Shown here one piece after another: positions 1-9,488 of a stretch of 64,000 nt of DNA; position 1 is the first letter of the stretch, and each line of letters starts with the position of its first letter. A program made the position numbers and the translations under genes. Source of the DNA: an uncultured Prevotella sp. (lineage in GTDB: Bacteria > Bacteroidota > Bacteroidia > Bacteroidales > Bacteroidaceae). The notes under the pieces are model-generated. The model was not told where the DNA came from. It did not search any database and saw only the letters and a list, made by a program, of their open reading frames with translations. The stretch spans positions 1-64,000 of the forward strand of contig NZ_CALMHT010000111.1 in assembly GCF_937863835.1 (NCBI RefSeq), in the 5' to 3' direction.

Positions 1-910
1 CGGCATCCTTCAGCAGTTGCACGAGATAAGACGGTGTGCCCGTCTCAAACCAGTAGTCGCTGAATTTCTGTTTCGACAGCACATTCAGTATGCTGAAAGG
101 ATTGTACAGCCCGATGGTGTCCGCTTCGAAATGATAACCGTCATACTGTTCCTTCAGCTTGGCGTAACAAGTGTCTGTGCTTTGCTTGTACAACATGCCC
201 AAACGGACAACATCTTCGTCGAAATAAGCATGTAGTTCCTTCTCCGTGATGCCACAGATGTCAATATAGCGTTTGTCCATGGAGATGTCGTTCAGGTTGT
301 TCAGGTCGCTGAACACGCTCACCTTACCAAACTTGGTCACGCCCGTGAGGAAGGCAAACTTGATATATCCGTCCTGTGTCTTCAGCACCGAATAGAAAGC
401 TTTGAGCGTATCCCTATATTCATTGGTCAGCGCCTCATTATTGATGGCCTGCAGCATCGGTTTGTCGTATTCGTCCACCAGTATCACCACCCGCTCACCC
501 GTCTTCTCGCAGGCACGCTTTACGATGCCTAGAAAACGCAGTGACAGGGATGTCTCTCCGGCACCTACGCCGTAAACGGATTCCCATTCCAACAATTTCA
601 TATTGAGCACTTCGTCCAAACTCTCCTTGGTGTCATACTTTGCCGTATTCAGGTCGAGATGCAGTATGGGGTATTGGGTCCATTTCTGTTCCAACTTGTC
701 GATGGCGAGTCCCTTGAAGAGTTCCCGCTTGCCGCTGAAGTAGGCAGCCATCGTGGAGATGAGCAGACTCTTGCCGAAGCGACGCGGGCGACTGAGGAAG
801 TAATAACTTCCCGTGTCGGCGAGTTGATAAATGAGGGCAGTCTTGTCCACATATACGTATCCGTCATTCCTGACCTTCTCGAAGTTCTGTATTCCTATAG
901 GATATTTCAT
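1..910 (-). CDS. AAA-ATPase-like protein (DUF1703 type), C-terminus cut by window edge
   Basis: An open frame runs from an ATG at 910 to the window edge, giving about 303 residues starting MKYPIGIQNF. Residues 40-50 (SRPRRFGKSLL) form the degenerate P-loop of the AAA-ATPase-like family (PF09820), and a Walker-B-like VVILVDEYDKP follows near residue 145. The later TGVTKFGKVSVFSDLNNLNDIS and YDGYHF segments are also typical. Family members usually end in a PD-(D/E)XK nuclease-like domain (DUF1703), which here would lie beyond base 1. These genes are multicopy in Bacteroidetes and their function is not established. It is divergent from the Wzi-like gene and looks monocistronic. A TATCTTCG box on the minus strand near 935 may be its -7 element. 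Confidence 0.85.
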   Translation of the reverse strand, partial: MKYPIGIQNFEKVRNDGYVYVDKTALIYQLADTGSYYFLSRPRRFGKSLLISTMAAYFSGKRELFKGLAIDKLEQKWTQYPILHLDLNTAKYDTKESLDEVLNMKLLEWESVYGVGAGETSLSLRFLGIVKRACEKTGERVVILVDEYDKPMLQAINNEALTNEYRDTLKAFYSVLKTQDGYIKFAFLTGVTKFGKVSVFSDLNNLNDISMDKRYIDICGITEKELHAYFDEDVVRLGMLYKQSTDTCYAKLKEQYDGYHFEADTIGLYNPFSILNVLSKQKFSDYWFETGTPSYLVQLLKDA

Positions 911-1014
911 ATTTATCAATGATTGATGCTGCGAAGATACGATATATTTTTGAATCCGCAAAATGATTCCATCTTTTTCCATTTGTGTTATGGGCTTAAC
1001 TATATATTTGCCGA

Positions 1015-1097
1015 TAATAAAAGGCTGTCGGTGAAAATATAATGTGCACCTCTTCGCAAGAGGTATGCATCCTATTTCCCCCGACAGCCTTTTATTA
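1015..1097. repeat. 83-bp nested palindrome in a divergent intergenic region
   Basis: A perfect 17-bp inverted repeat (1015-1031 against 1081-1097, core AAAAGGCTGTCGG) encloses a second hairpin at 1042-1070 (7-bp stem ACCTCTT/AAGAGGT, loop CGC, flanks extending with wobble pairs). The arms end in runs of A and T, so transcripts in either direction would resemble a terminator. Neither flanking gene is transcribed toward it: 910 reads left and 1264 reads right. It could be a small structured RNA, the terminator of an unannotated small transcript, or a miniature mobile repeat. The rest of 911-1263 shows only the promoter for the next gene. Confidence 0.7.
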
Positions 1098-1229
1098 ACG
1101 ACAAATAATCTTTTACAGTTATCACCTGCAATATATATCTGTGTAGTACGCACAGAAGTAACTTCAAGGGAATTTTTCCCGAACGACGGGAAATGTTTTT
1201 TAAAACCCTAAAAATATAAAAAAATATTG

Positions 1230-1237
1230 TACCTTTG
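1230..1237 (+). promoter_or_regulatory. -7 box (TACCTTTG) of the Wzi-like gene
   Basis: TACCTTTG matches the Bacteroidetes -7 consensus TAnnTTTG and lies 26 bp before the ATG at 1264. No good TTTG -33 element is seen at the expected distance; the upstream stretch is A/T rich. Confidence 0.55.
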
Positions 1238-1263
1238 CAAAATCGTAGTAATATATCGGAAAT

Positions 1264-2811
1264 ATGAATAGACTGGAAAAGTTTTTATTGCTGTTATCTC
1301 TTGTATTTGCTTTGCCCTCTTATGGTCAGTTGACTGACGGATTGGAGTATAAAGTGGAATTGCAGAATACGGCGGGTTCGGGAGACAATAATCCTTTATG
1401 GCTCAATGCCAACAAGTATGGATTAAGTTCGATTGACACCAAGAATGGTTATGTAAGAGGTGCGCTGATTCGTCCGCTCCGTGTCGATTCGGCACGTAGG
1501 TGGGGCATCGGATATGGCGTGGATATGGCGGTCCCTTATCATTTCACCAGTCATTTTGTTGTACAGCAGGCTTATGTTGAGGCCCGTTGGCTGAAGGGCG
1601 CTCTTACTGTCGGTAGTAAAGAGGTGCCCATGGAACTTAAAAATCAGGAGTTGAGCAGCGGTAGTCAGTGCCTGGGTATCAATGCCCGTCCGGTGCCGCA
1701 GATCCGCTTGAGTCTGCCGGAATACTGGAATATCCCCGGACTGAAAGGAATGCTAGCACTCAAGGGACATATCGCTTACGGTATGATGACAGACGGTGCA
1801 TGGCAGCAGAGTTTTAATACCGATGGTTCAAAATATCAGAAGAATGTGCTTTACCACAGTAAGGCTGGTTATCTGAGAATAGGTAATGAACAGAAACATC
1901 CGTTGGAGGCTACCCTGGGACTTGAGATGGCTACCACTTTCGGAGGAGAGGTGTACCGTAAAGGTCAGAAATACTCATACAAGGCAAGTTTCAGTGATTT
2001 CGTAGATGCGCTGATACCGTTCGATCAGAAAGATGACAACTCTTTATATACAGCCGAAGGAAACATGGTGGGAAGTCTGCTCATCAGCGTCAGTTATAAG
2101 TTTAAGACATGGAAGTTGAGAGCATATACCGACCATTATTTCGATGACGGTTCGCAGATGTACTTTCTGGATTACGACTCTTATGGCAGCGGTGCCAATT
2201 GGGACAAGAAAGAAGGCAACAGATATCTTCTGTACGACTTGAAAGATGGTATGTACGGTTTGGAGGTTACGTTACCGAAAAACAGGTTTGTGTCTACCAT
2301 AGTCGGTGAATATCTTTATACGAAATATCAGTCAGGCTCTATCTATTACGATCATTCATCTGAGATATCCGACCATATAGGAGGGCGTGATGATTATTAC
2401 AACCATTACGAGTATGTAGGATGGCAGCATTGGGGTCAGGTGATCGGTAATCCTCTTTATCTGTCGCCTGTGTACAACAAGGACGGCAGTCTGTATATCA
2501 AGAACAACCGTTTTGTGGCATGGCATTTCGGCATCAGCGGTGAACCGCTGGAACGTTTGCATTATCGTGTGCTGATGACATGGCAGAAAGGTTGGGGTAC
2601 TTACAATCTGCCTTATGCGGATGTACAGAAGAGTTATAGTCTCTTGGCCGAAGCCAGTTACATGATGCCTGAAAGAATCGGTAAAGTGTATACAGGCGGT
2701 TGGTCTGTAAAGGCCGCCATCGGTCTGGATGATGGTGAGATAAGAGGCAATAACACCGGTGTACAGATAACGATAGTAAAGACAGGTTTGTTAAAAGGAG
2801 GTAAGAAATGA
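1264..2811 (+). CDS. Capsule assembly Wzi family outer-membrane protein
   Basis: This is a 515-residue protein with a clear signal peptide (residues 1-21, ending SYGQ) followed by a beta-rich body with alternating aromatic segments, as in Wzi-type barrels (PF14052). Diagnostic stretches are the N-terminal NTAGSGDNNPLWLNANKYG, GSKEVPMELKN and SLPEYWNIPGLKG near the middle. Wzi proteins sit in the outer membrane and help hold or assemble surface polysaccharide. No capsule cluster is next to it, so the ligand is unknown. It overlaps the following lipoprotein gene by 4 bp (ATGA), so the two are translationally coupled and probably act together at the envelope. Confidence 0.85.
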   Translation: MNRLEKFLLLLSLVFALPSYGQLTDGLEYKVELQNTAGSGDNNPLWLNANKYGLSSIDTKNGYVRGALIRPLRVDSARRWGIGYGVDMAVPYHFTSHFVVQQAYVEARWLKGALTVGSKEVPMELKNQELSSGSQCLGINARPVPQIRLSLPEYWNIPGLKGMLALKGHIAYGMMTDGAWQQSFNTDGSKYQKNVLYHSKAGYLRIGNEQKHPLEATLGLEMATTFGGEVYRKGQKYSYKASFSDFVDALIPFDQKDDNSLYTAEGNMVGSLLISVSYKFKTWKLRAYTDHYFDDGSQMYFLDYDSYGSGANWDKKEGNRYLLYDLKDGMYGLEVTLPKNRFVSTIVGEYLYTKYQSGSIYYDHSSEISDHIGGRDDYYNHYEYVGWQHWGQVIGNPLYLSPVYNKDGSLYIKNNRFVAWHFGISGEPLERLHYRVLMTWQKGWGTYNLPYADVQKSYSLLAEASYMMPERIGKVYTGGWSVKAAIGLDDGEIRGNNTGVQITIVKTGLLKGGKK

Positions 2812-3248
2812 AACGACGTAGCATAATATATATAGGTACGGTGATAGCTGCTTGTATGCTATCATTACAGAGTTGTAATCTGGAGACATCGGATAATGGT
2901 AATCTGGATGGCAATTGGCAGTTGATGGAGGTAGATACCTTAGCCACAGGCGGTGTGGCGAATGTAAAAAACACTCAGATCTTTTATTCTGTTCAGGTCC
3001 GACTGATTAATCTGAGGACATACAACGACTCCACTGTAAAAAGCAATCTATACTTCCATTTCGAGAATACAGGCGATTCTCTGAAGTTGAAGACGGCAAG
3101 CGGTACCGGAAAGATTATGTACGATGTCGCCACCATCCGACCTTACGGACTGAACAAGGAAGAGGAGTCGTTTAAGATATTAAGTCTTGATGAAGATAAT
3201 ATGCAGTTGCGATCCGATCTTCTTGTTCTGAAATTCCGCAAGTTCTAG
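2808..3248 (+). CDS. Lipocalin-like lipoprotein
   Basis: This 146-residue protein has a short hydrophobic leader and a lipobox ending at Cys23 (LSLQSC), predicting an acylated envelope protein. After it, LDGNWQLMEVD is the usual opening strand of Bacteroidetes lipocalin-like domains, and a small beta barrel could follow (strands near FYSVQVRLINL, SNLYFHFENTGDSLKL, MQLRSDLLVLKFRKF). The start codon overlaps the stop of the Wzi-like gene, so it is probably a partner of that protein. The ligand is not known. Its stop lies 4 bp from the stop of the convergent DUF5723 gene. Confidence 0.7.
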   Translation: MKRRSIIYIGTVIAACMLSLQSCNLETSDNGNLDGNWQLMEVDTLATGGVANVKNTQIFYSVQVRLINLRTYNDSTVKSNLYFHFENTGDSLKLKTASGTGKIMYDVATIRPYGLNKEEESFKILSLDEDNMQLRSDLLVLKFRKF

Positions 3249-3252
3249 TATT

Positions 3253-4650
3253 TTACCATACTACGTTGAAACCTACATTGATACTTCCGTTTGAACTGAT
3301 CGGAATAAATTCCTTACTGAATTTACCGATGATGTGGTCCATACCGATGAAGAAGTTGACTTTGCTGGGATGGATATTGAGTATCCAACCGGCACTGCCC
3401 GTGTAGGTATTGAGGGCGAAACTCAAACCGCCATCCAACCATTTCAGTGGTGCGATATTGGCACTGAGGCGACCTTCAGTCCATGAATATTTACCATCAA
3501 TCTTCTGGGAACCGAGCAGTCCGAAAGACAGTTTACGGTATGCCGGCAATATATATTCGGCACCGACATTGATGCGCGCACCGATACCCGAAGTATGACC
3601 GCCGTCGTCGCCTCGGTCCTGTAGATTGATGAAATTCACAATCTGGTCATTGTATTCGTCAAACTGGTGTTCTATCGGATTGTCACCTCCCGAGTGTACA
3701 GATACATCATGAAAACCGTCGAAGGTGAACGACTTGTCCTTGTTCTCTGCATGCATATCGTTGCTCCAATGGATAAAGCCCAGATCGAGAACGGCTGCAC
3801 TGATGGTAAGATTCTCATTTACTTTGTATACACCACCCAAGTCGATTGCAAGACCGATACCGCCTATACCGGCACCATTTACATCTACGCCTGTTATACG
3901 TTCGAACGTACCTGTACCGGTTTGGTTCTCCTTGATTCTGGTTGTATATGTTAAGCCTTTCATGGAAGCATGGGCCTGTGCGTCTCCGCTGATGGTCCAC
4001 TCATCGGCACTCTGCAGGTCGGCCGTCACATTCTTAAAGTCGAACGTAGCGTTGGCTATTCCGAACAGAACCTTTAATTTGCCACCGACACGCAGTTTAC
4101 TGTTTATATCACGTGAATGACCGAAAGCCAGTTCTACGAAACTCTGCGCCTCCAGACTGATATCGCCTATATTATAAGTTTTGTTTCCCGTGTTTCTGGC
4201 AAATTCGAACAACTCATAAGGCAGGATGGTACTTACATTCGAACGGGAGTTGAGTTCGATCGTGTTGTATCCTTTGAAGCCCTTGAATCCGGCAGACAGG
4301 ATGGCTACCGAACCCTCTACAGCCATAATGTTGTCACCTTTTCTGAAACCGTCGAGAGCACCATCTATATACGGGTTCATAAAGGTCGTCTTTTTCTTGT
4401 CGCTGCTAGTAGGGTAGAGGGGATTGTCCAGTACCACATCTTTATATCCGAATGTTCCCAATGTCTTGGCATTCACATTACCTAGAAACGGAACAGCTAT
4501 ATACGACTGTTCGTTATCGAATGCCGGGTTCATGTCATGCCGGTATTTATAGTCTTGTGTGAAATAAGCGGAGTTGAGTCCCTGAGCGATAGCAGATGTG
4601 GAAAAGACCGCCATTGCTATTGTAGATATGATCTTATTTGAAATTTTCAT
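3253..4650 (-). CDS. DUF5723 family outer-membrane barrel protein
   Basis: This 465-residue protein has a signal peptide (residues 1-23, ending SAIAQ) and a long beta-rich body. The opening GLNSAYFTQDYKYRHDMNPAF matches the start of DUF5723 proteins, and the C-terminus ends in a barrel-like strand (SINVGFNVVW, aromatic last residue). The family is common in Bacteroidetes and resembles FadL/PorV-like barrels, but its role is unknown. It lies 29 bp downstream of a 601-residue lipoprotein gene in the same direction and is probably co-transcribed with it. Confidence 0.8.
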   Translation of the reverse strand: MKISNKIISTIAMAVFSTSAIAQGLNSAYFTQDYKYRHDMNPAFDNEQSYIAVPFLGNVNAKTLGTFGYKDVVLDNPLYPTSSDKKKTTFMNPYIDGALDGFRKGDNIMAVEGSVAILSAGFKGFKGYNTIELNSRSNVSTILPYELFEFARNTGNKTYNIGDISLEAQSFVELAFGHSRDINSKLRVGGKLKVLFGIANATFDFKNVTADLQSADEWTISGDAQAHASMKGLTYTTRIKENQTGTGTFERITGVDVNGAGIGGIGLAIDLGGVYKVNENLTISAAVLDLGFIHWSNDMHAENKDKSFTFDGFHDVSVHSGGDNPIEHQFDEYNDQIVNFINLQDRGDDGGHTSGIGARINVGAEYILPAYRKLSFGLLGSQKIDGKYSWTEGRLSANIAPLKWLDGGLSFALNTYTGSAGWILNIHPSKVNFFIGMDHIIGKFSKEFIPISSNGSINVGFNVVW

Positions 4651-4679
4651 AATGCAGAAGTCTTATAATGGAAAAGGTG

Positions 4680-6485
4680 TTAGTTGAAGTCGGTTATGAT
4701 TTTACCTATGATGGTGGCATTGATATTCTTAAGCAGTAGTTTCTGCTTATAAGCATTCAAGGTGACACCCTCTATCGGTGATTGTCCGTCTGCGGTTGCT
4801 GCACCGACGGCCCTGAGCAGTATGCCATCCATATTTTTGAAAGCTCCTTCTTTTTTCTGTTTGACAATAATGGTAAGGGTAGCCTCGCCTGCTTTTCCTG
4901 TGGTGGGATTGTATGCAGGGATAGTAGGAGAAACCTCGATACTGATGTCATCAGTACTGATCAGGTTCTTGTCAAGGTCAAACGCCTGAGCTGAGAACGT
5001 AAGGTATATAGGTACCTGATTGACGACATCTGTGGTGATGCGCACCTGATTCTTAATCGTCAGTTTCTTGAATATTTTGTTCCAGTCCTTGAGGGTGTCG
5101 TTATAGACGATCTGTGCATCGGAAGAGAAAGCCAGAGGCGCCTGCAACTTGTACGACGGCTGTACCGTATATTTTTTTCCGAATTCGAGCGTGCCAGTTT
5201 GTGAGTCGTCGCATTGAGCATTGATATTACCGAAGGATATCTCTTTCGGTATCTTGCGTACCAGATTAGACAATGTTGGTATCTCGACAATCTGGTCGTA
5301 CGTATTTGTGATGGCGCTTGCGTTTTTGCATATACAGATGTTGCTTGTCCCGTTGGCGTTGATTGAGAACTGGGGCACTTCTATTGTCACTGGTGTACTG
5401 CCGTCGGCAAATGTGGAAGTGAGCGTCCCTGATACAATTCCTTTCAGAGGTAAGTCGGAAGTGGCTTTGATGACAACCTGGGGGTTGTATAAGTCTATGT
5501 TCACATCATGATCCTTCAGGAAATTAGGGATGTTTTCCAGGTTGACGGTTTCAAAATTGGCAAATGTCAATGAAGGACTGAATTTGCCTGTCGCACCGGT
5601 AAGTGTGATATCACCGTAATTGACATCACAATGTATATTACATTTGCTCTTGTCCAGCGACGGATCTAGTTCGGATGCATCGAATGTACCACTTACCTGC
5701 ACATAACCATTCATGATGATCTTCTTGCCTTGCAGGAATGTGAGTTCGTTGCTTTTCACGATATTCTCTGTGGCATCAAAATCGAGCGCGTCGAGTGCAA
5801 ACTGCATCGTAAACTTCTTCGCGGATGTCTCGACATTGTTTAATACAATCTGGTTGTTAGCGTTGGGTGTTACCGTCGTGCCGTTGTATGTGGCTTTACC
5901 GATTTTAAGATAAGCGGGAAGTGTGATAACCACCGTCTGGAACTTGCTGATATTCTTGACTATCTCATCAGAGTATGTCACGGTGACATTGATGGTGGAT
6001 TTGATATATGCCTTGTTCAGTTCTTTTATCTCCGACGGAATATGTTCCGTTTCAAAACCGAATATCTCCATTTTGTCACTGAAACGTGTTATTGCACTCA
6101 GAGCGGTAGCCTTGGCATAATATCTTTTGGCTGAGGCGCTTTCTGAGAAACAGTTTACATCCAGACTCTTACTTCCCATGCCACCTACACTTACCTGGTC
6201 TACATAAGGATGGGCAGGTGTGATGTTATCGTTAGATTTGACGAATGAATAGTCGCCATTATCGAGTATGGTGACGAAATTACTATCGTACAATTTCAGG
6301 ATATCCGAAAGTTTAATGGAATCGGTGGAACTGCTCCCCAATACGGAGATGGAATCAGACCCGAACCCCAGTGTCTTGTCAATGTTGGATAAATCGAAAT
6401 CCGAATCTTTACAACTGACAAATGATAAACAAAACAATCCAATTATGGCTGAAATGCAAATAATGTTTAGTTTTTTCTCTCTCAT
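4680..6485 (-). CDS. Large secreted lipoprotein of unknown function
   Basis: This 601-residue protein has a signal peptide with a lipobox at Cys25 (LSFVSC) followed by an acidic stretch (KDSDFDLSNIDKTLG). The remainder is predicted all-beta, Ser/Thr/Asp rich, with repeated segments reading like stacked Ig- or jelly-roll-type domains. I recognise no enzyme motif. It is the promoter-proximal gene of a two-gene unit with the DUF5723 barrel, which suggests a lipoprotein-barrel pair at the outer membrane. On the minus strand upstream, AT-rich DNA with a TAACTTTA box (about 6535) may be the promoter. Confidence 0.65.
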   Translation of the reverse strand: MREKKLNIICISAIIGLFCLSFVSCKDSDFDLSNIDKTLGFGSDSISVLGSSSTDSIKLSDILKLYDSNFVTILDNGDYSFVKSNDNITPAHPYVDQVSVGGMGSKSLDVNCFSESASAKRYYAKATALSAITRFSDKMEIFGFETEHIPSEIKELNKAYIKSTINVTVTYSDEIVKNISKFQTVVITLPAYLKIGKATYNGTTVTPNANNQIVLNNVETSAKKFTMQFALDALDFDATENIVKSNELTFLQGKKIIMNGYVQVSGTFDASELDPSLDKSKCNIHCDVNYGDITLTGATGKFSPSLTFANFETVNLENIPNFLKDHDVNIDLYNPQVVIKATSDLPLKGIVSGTLTSTFADGSTPVTIEVPQFSINANGTSNICICKNASAITNTYDQIVEIPTLSNLVRKIPKEISFGNINAQCDDSQTGTLEFGKKYTVQPSYKLQAPLAFSSDAQIVYNDTLKDWNKIFKKLTIKNQVRITTDVVNQVPIYLTFSAQAFDLDKNLISTDDISIEVSPTIPAYNPTTGKAGEATLTIIVKQKKEGAFKNMDGILLRAVGAATADGQSPIEGVTLNAYKQKLLLKNINATIIGKIITDFN

Positions 6486-6580
6486 TGTAACAACTTATTT
6501 TAAAATTAACAACTTTTCGGTCGTAAAGTTAATACTTTTTTTGTTATTACAATAATTTTTTTGCGAAAAAATAAACAATA

Positions 6581-8491
6581 CTAATTTTTGATATGGTTTT
6601 TTCCGAGGAGACGAAGACTGTTGAGAACGACACTGATACTGCTCATCGCCATCAGAGCACTTGCCACAACCGGTGTAATTTGAAAATCACATACGCTGTA
6701 TAAAGCACCTGCCGCTATCGGTATACATATTATATTATAGATGAATGCCCAAAACAGATTCTCGTGTATCATGTGTACCGTCTTTTTGCTCAGCGATATA
6801 CACTCAGGTATATGACGGAGGTCGGTTCCCATCAGCGTAACCTGCGCCACATCTATCGCTATATCAGTTCCTTTACCCATGGCGATACTGACATCTGCGG
6901 CAGCCAGAGCTTGTGAGTCGTTGATGCCGTCGCCGACCATGGCTACGTGTTTGCCTTCCTGCTGTAATTTTCTGACGAGGTCTTCCTTATCCTGCGGCAT
7001 CACTTTCGACTGGTAATGCTTTATTCCCGCTTTTTCCGCCCAGTATCTTGCCGCTTCATCATTGTCACCGCTCATCATATAGACATCGATACCTTGCTGT
7101 TGCAGACTCTTGATGGCTTCGCGGGCATACGGTTTCAGCGTTTCCCTTTCCTCCAATGTAATCGTGTCTGATTTTGTGAAGTCGATATCCTTGTTCGGTT
7201 CGGTGAGCGTTCCCGTCTTGTCTATCACCATCGTATCGATACGACGTATGTTTTCCAGGGCCGTGGCATCCTTGATCAGTATGTTGCGGCGGGCGGCTTT
7301 GCCTATCCCCACCATCAATGCCGTCGGGGTAGCCAGTCCCATGGCGCAGGGACAGGCGATGACCAGTACCGAAACGGCGGATATGAATGCCTGTGGCATC
7401 ATCTCTTTGCCGCCAATCAGTAACCATAAGAAAAAGGTGACGATGGAGATGACGATGATTGTGGGGACGAAAACCAGTGACACCTTGTCTACGATCCTTT
7501 GCACGGGGGCTTTTGAACCTTGGGCTTCCTGTACCATCCTGATGATGTGCGCTAGCATCGTCTTGCTGCCTACTTCTTCGGCGACAAAACGCACTTCGCC
7601 TTTCTTCACGATGGTACCGGCTATAACCTTATCGCCCGGAACTCTTTTTACAGGAACCGGTTCGCCTGTTATCATACTTTCGTCTATATAGGCCTCACCC
7701 GTATCTACTGTGCCGTCGACGGGGATTTTATCACCGGCCTTGATGAGTATCATATCATCGGGTACGATGTCGGCGATGGGAACTTCGGTTACTTTGCCGT
7801 CTTTTACCACGTGTGTGGTCTTCGGGGCCAGTCCTATCAGGGAACGGATCGCAGATGCCGTGCCCGACTTTGCCCGCTCTTCAAGCAGTCTACCGGTCAG
7901 GACAAAGGTGATAATCATAACCGACGCATCGTAGTACGTATGCCATTCTATCCCATATCTGTTCCATACCGCAGCTCCGAAGAAGGTGTTGAACACGCTG
8001 AAAAGGAAAGACGCACCAGTGCTTATAGCCACAAGCGTATCCATATTGGCCATACCGTGAAGCAGTTGCTTCCATGCATTGATGTAAAATTGTTGTCCGC
8101 AGTATATCAGGTTGAACAGCGATATGATCATCATCGTCTGATTCGAAATGTCCCTGTTGCCGATATGAACCATATCCATAGAGATGCCCATTGTAAGCAA
8201 AGCGAATATCCATGATGCGATAACTTTACGTTTGAGGATACGATAGGCGTTCTTTTCGATTTCAGCGACCGAACGGTCATTTTCAATCACCAGGTCATAA
8301 CCGATCTTGATGATGTCATCTTTCATCTGTCCAGGCGTGACGACTTTCTTGTCATACTCCACCAGAGCTGTATGGGCGGCAAAGTTCACAGCCGCCGATT
8401 TTACACCGTCTATCGAATTTAGTTTGCGTTCCACATTGGCAGCGCATCCGGCGCATGCCATGCCTAAAACGGCAAAAGTTTTCTTTTCCAT
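6581..8491 (-). CDS. copA: Copper-type P1B ATPase (CopA-like) lacking the nucleotide-binding domain
   Basis: The 636-residue protein has an N-terminal metal-binding domain (GMACAGC, Cys13 and Cys16), the actuator loop TGEP (275-278), the membrane CPC motif (380-382) of Cu+ transporting P1B ATPases, the phosphorylation site DKTGTLT (Asp424), SGDN (474-477) and the hinge GDGIND (520-525). CopA pumps Cu+ out of the cytoplasm. The oddity is that only about 20 residues separate DKTGTLT from the segment ERETLKPYAREAIKSL that begins the second half of the P-domain. The usual N-domain of roughly 110-130 residues, including its conserved HP motif, is missing without a frameshift. Family members normally run to about 730-800 residues. 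It sits 35 bp downstream of the small barrel gene on the same strand. Confidence 0.88.
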   Translation of the reverse strand: MEKKTFAVLGMACAGCAANVERKLNSIDGVKSAAVNFAAHTALVEYDKKVVTPGQMKDDIIKIGYDLVIENDRSVAEIEKNAYRILKRKVIASWIFALLTMGISMDMVHIGNRDISNQTMMIISLFNLIYCGQQFYINAWKQLLHGMANMDTLVAISTGASFLFSVFNTFFGAAVWNRYGIEWHTYYDASVMIITFVLTGRLLEERAKSGTASAIRSLIGLAPKTTHVVKDGKVTEVPIADIVPDDMILIKAGDKIPVDGTVDTGEAYIDESMITGEPVPVKRVPGDKVIAGTIVKKGEVRFVAEEVGSKTMLAHIIRMVQEAQGSKAPVQRIVDKVSLVFVPTIIVISIVTFFLWLLIGGKEMMPQAFISAVSVLVIACPCAMGLATPTALMVGIGKAARRNILIKDATALENIRRIDTMVIDKTGTLTEPNKDIDFTKSDTITLEERETLKPYAREAIKSLQQQGIDVYMMSGDNDEAARYWAEKAGIKHYQSKVMPQDKEDLVRKLQQEGKHVAMVGDGINDSQALAAADVSIAMGKGTDIAIDVAQVTLMGTDLRHIPECISLSKKTVHMIHENLFWAFIYNIICIPIAAGALYSVCDFQITPVVASALMAMSSISVVLNSLRLLGKNHIKN

Positions 8492-8526
8492 AATTTATTC
8501 TAGTAGCGAGGGCGTGAACAATTTGT

Positions 8527-9234
8527 TTAGTAGAAATAGCCTCTTGTGGCAGGACGGCGGTCGGCTTCCACCGACACTTCAAATGAGAAATTCTTGTTAG
8601 GGGAATATCTGACAGCCGCACCTATCCTGTCGCCGATATCACCTCTGCCGAAACCGTATCCGTATCCGCCCCATCCGTTCATATAGCCGGGAAGGTTATG
8701 GCTTACCAGCGATTTTTGCAGATATGCGTAGGCAGACCAGTGGTCGTTAAACTGATATCCCAGCACGGCATTGAGTCCCGCGTCCCTGGATGTGTATCGC
8801 CCCCAGTTGATGTTTTCAAAATATCCGCCGATGGCAAGAGACAGTCTCTTACTGAGCGGAACGGCATACATCATCGAAATATTCTGTTCGAATCCGGCTC
8901 CGCTATAGGCACCTTTGCCGAAAGCGACGGATACAGATGCCCCCAGACTGACATTGAGTCCGGGATGCAAGTCCCACAGACCATAGTTCCATCCGTAATA
9001 CGGAAACATATTGATGGGAGCCATTGTACCGCGGTCGGTCAATGTCGGAAGATGAACACCTACCGAGTCGACCGGTTTTTCAGAGAAATCTATACCGTCT
9101 GCAAGGTCAGCCGGAGAAGCACAATTGCCATGATCGGTAACATTCTGCCGAAAGTTACCGGTGTTATATTCTCTCTGAGCATGAATCGTACATACCGAAA
9201 GAACCATCAACAAAACAATGGCTGTTCTCTTCAT
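8527..9234 (-). CDS. Small outer-membrane beta-barrel-like protein
   Basis: I place the start at the ATG at 9234 rather than 9270, because the resulting 235-residue protein begins with a standard signal peptide (MKRTAIVLLMVLSVCTIHAQ). The mature part is Gly- and aromatic-rich with alternating strands (LNVSLGASVSVAFG, LSLAIGGYFENINWG, DRIGAAVRYSP) and ends in Tyr-Phe-Tyr, as in outer-membrane barrels. I do not recognise the family. It is upstream of and same-strand with the copper ATPase (35 bp gap), so the two may share a transcript; a metal-related role is only a guess from position. Confidence 0.6.
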   Translation of the reverse strand: MKRTAIVLLMVLSVCTIHAQREYNTGNFRQNVTDHGNCASPADLADGIDFSEKPVDSVGVHLPTLTDRGTMAPINMFPYYGWNYGLWDLHPGLNVSLGASVSVAFGKGAYSGAGFEQNISMMYAVPLSKRLSLAIGGYFENINWGRYTSRDAGLNAVLGYQFNDHWSAYAYLQKSLVSHNLPGYMNGWGGYGYGFGRGDIGDRIGAAVRYSPNKNFSFEVSVEADRRPATRGYFY

Positions 9235-9430
9235 GCAGGCAAAGGTAATGCAACAGAAGGAGAATCCCAAATAAAATGAAGTAATTTACCAACATTTTAT
9301 TATTCTTAAACCTCTTTTTTTACGAAATAAGAATACCATGGAGTTGTTAACAAACCTTTGTTTTCTTTGAAAATAGTCAGTTATATGTGAATAATAGGTA
9401 ATAAAAAGCGTGATTTGTCCACTTTTTATA

Positions 9431-9438
9431 TATCTTTG
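9431..9438 (+). promoter_or_regulatory. -7 box (TATCTTTG) of the coiled-coil lipoprotein gene
   Basis: TATCTTTG fits TAnnTTTG and lies 50 bp before the ATG at 9489. A TTTG at 9414-9417 is closer than the usual 19-21 bp, so the -33 element is uncertain. Confidence 0.5.
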
Positions 9439-9488
9439 CGCAATTAATCGGATTATAACTTTAAGGTTTAACTAACAAACAAATTAAT

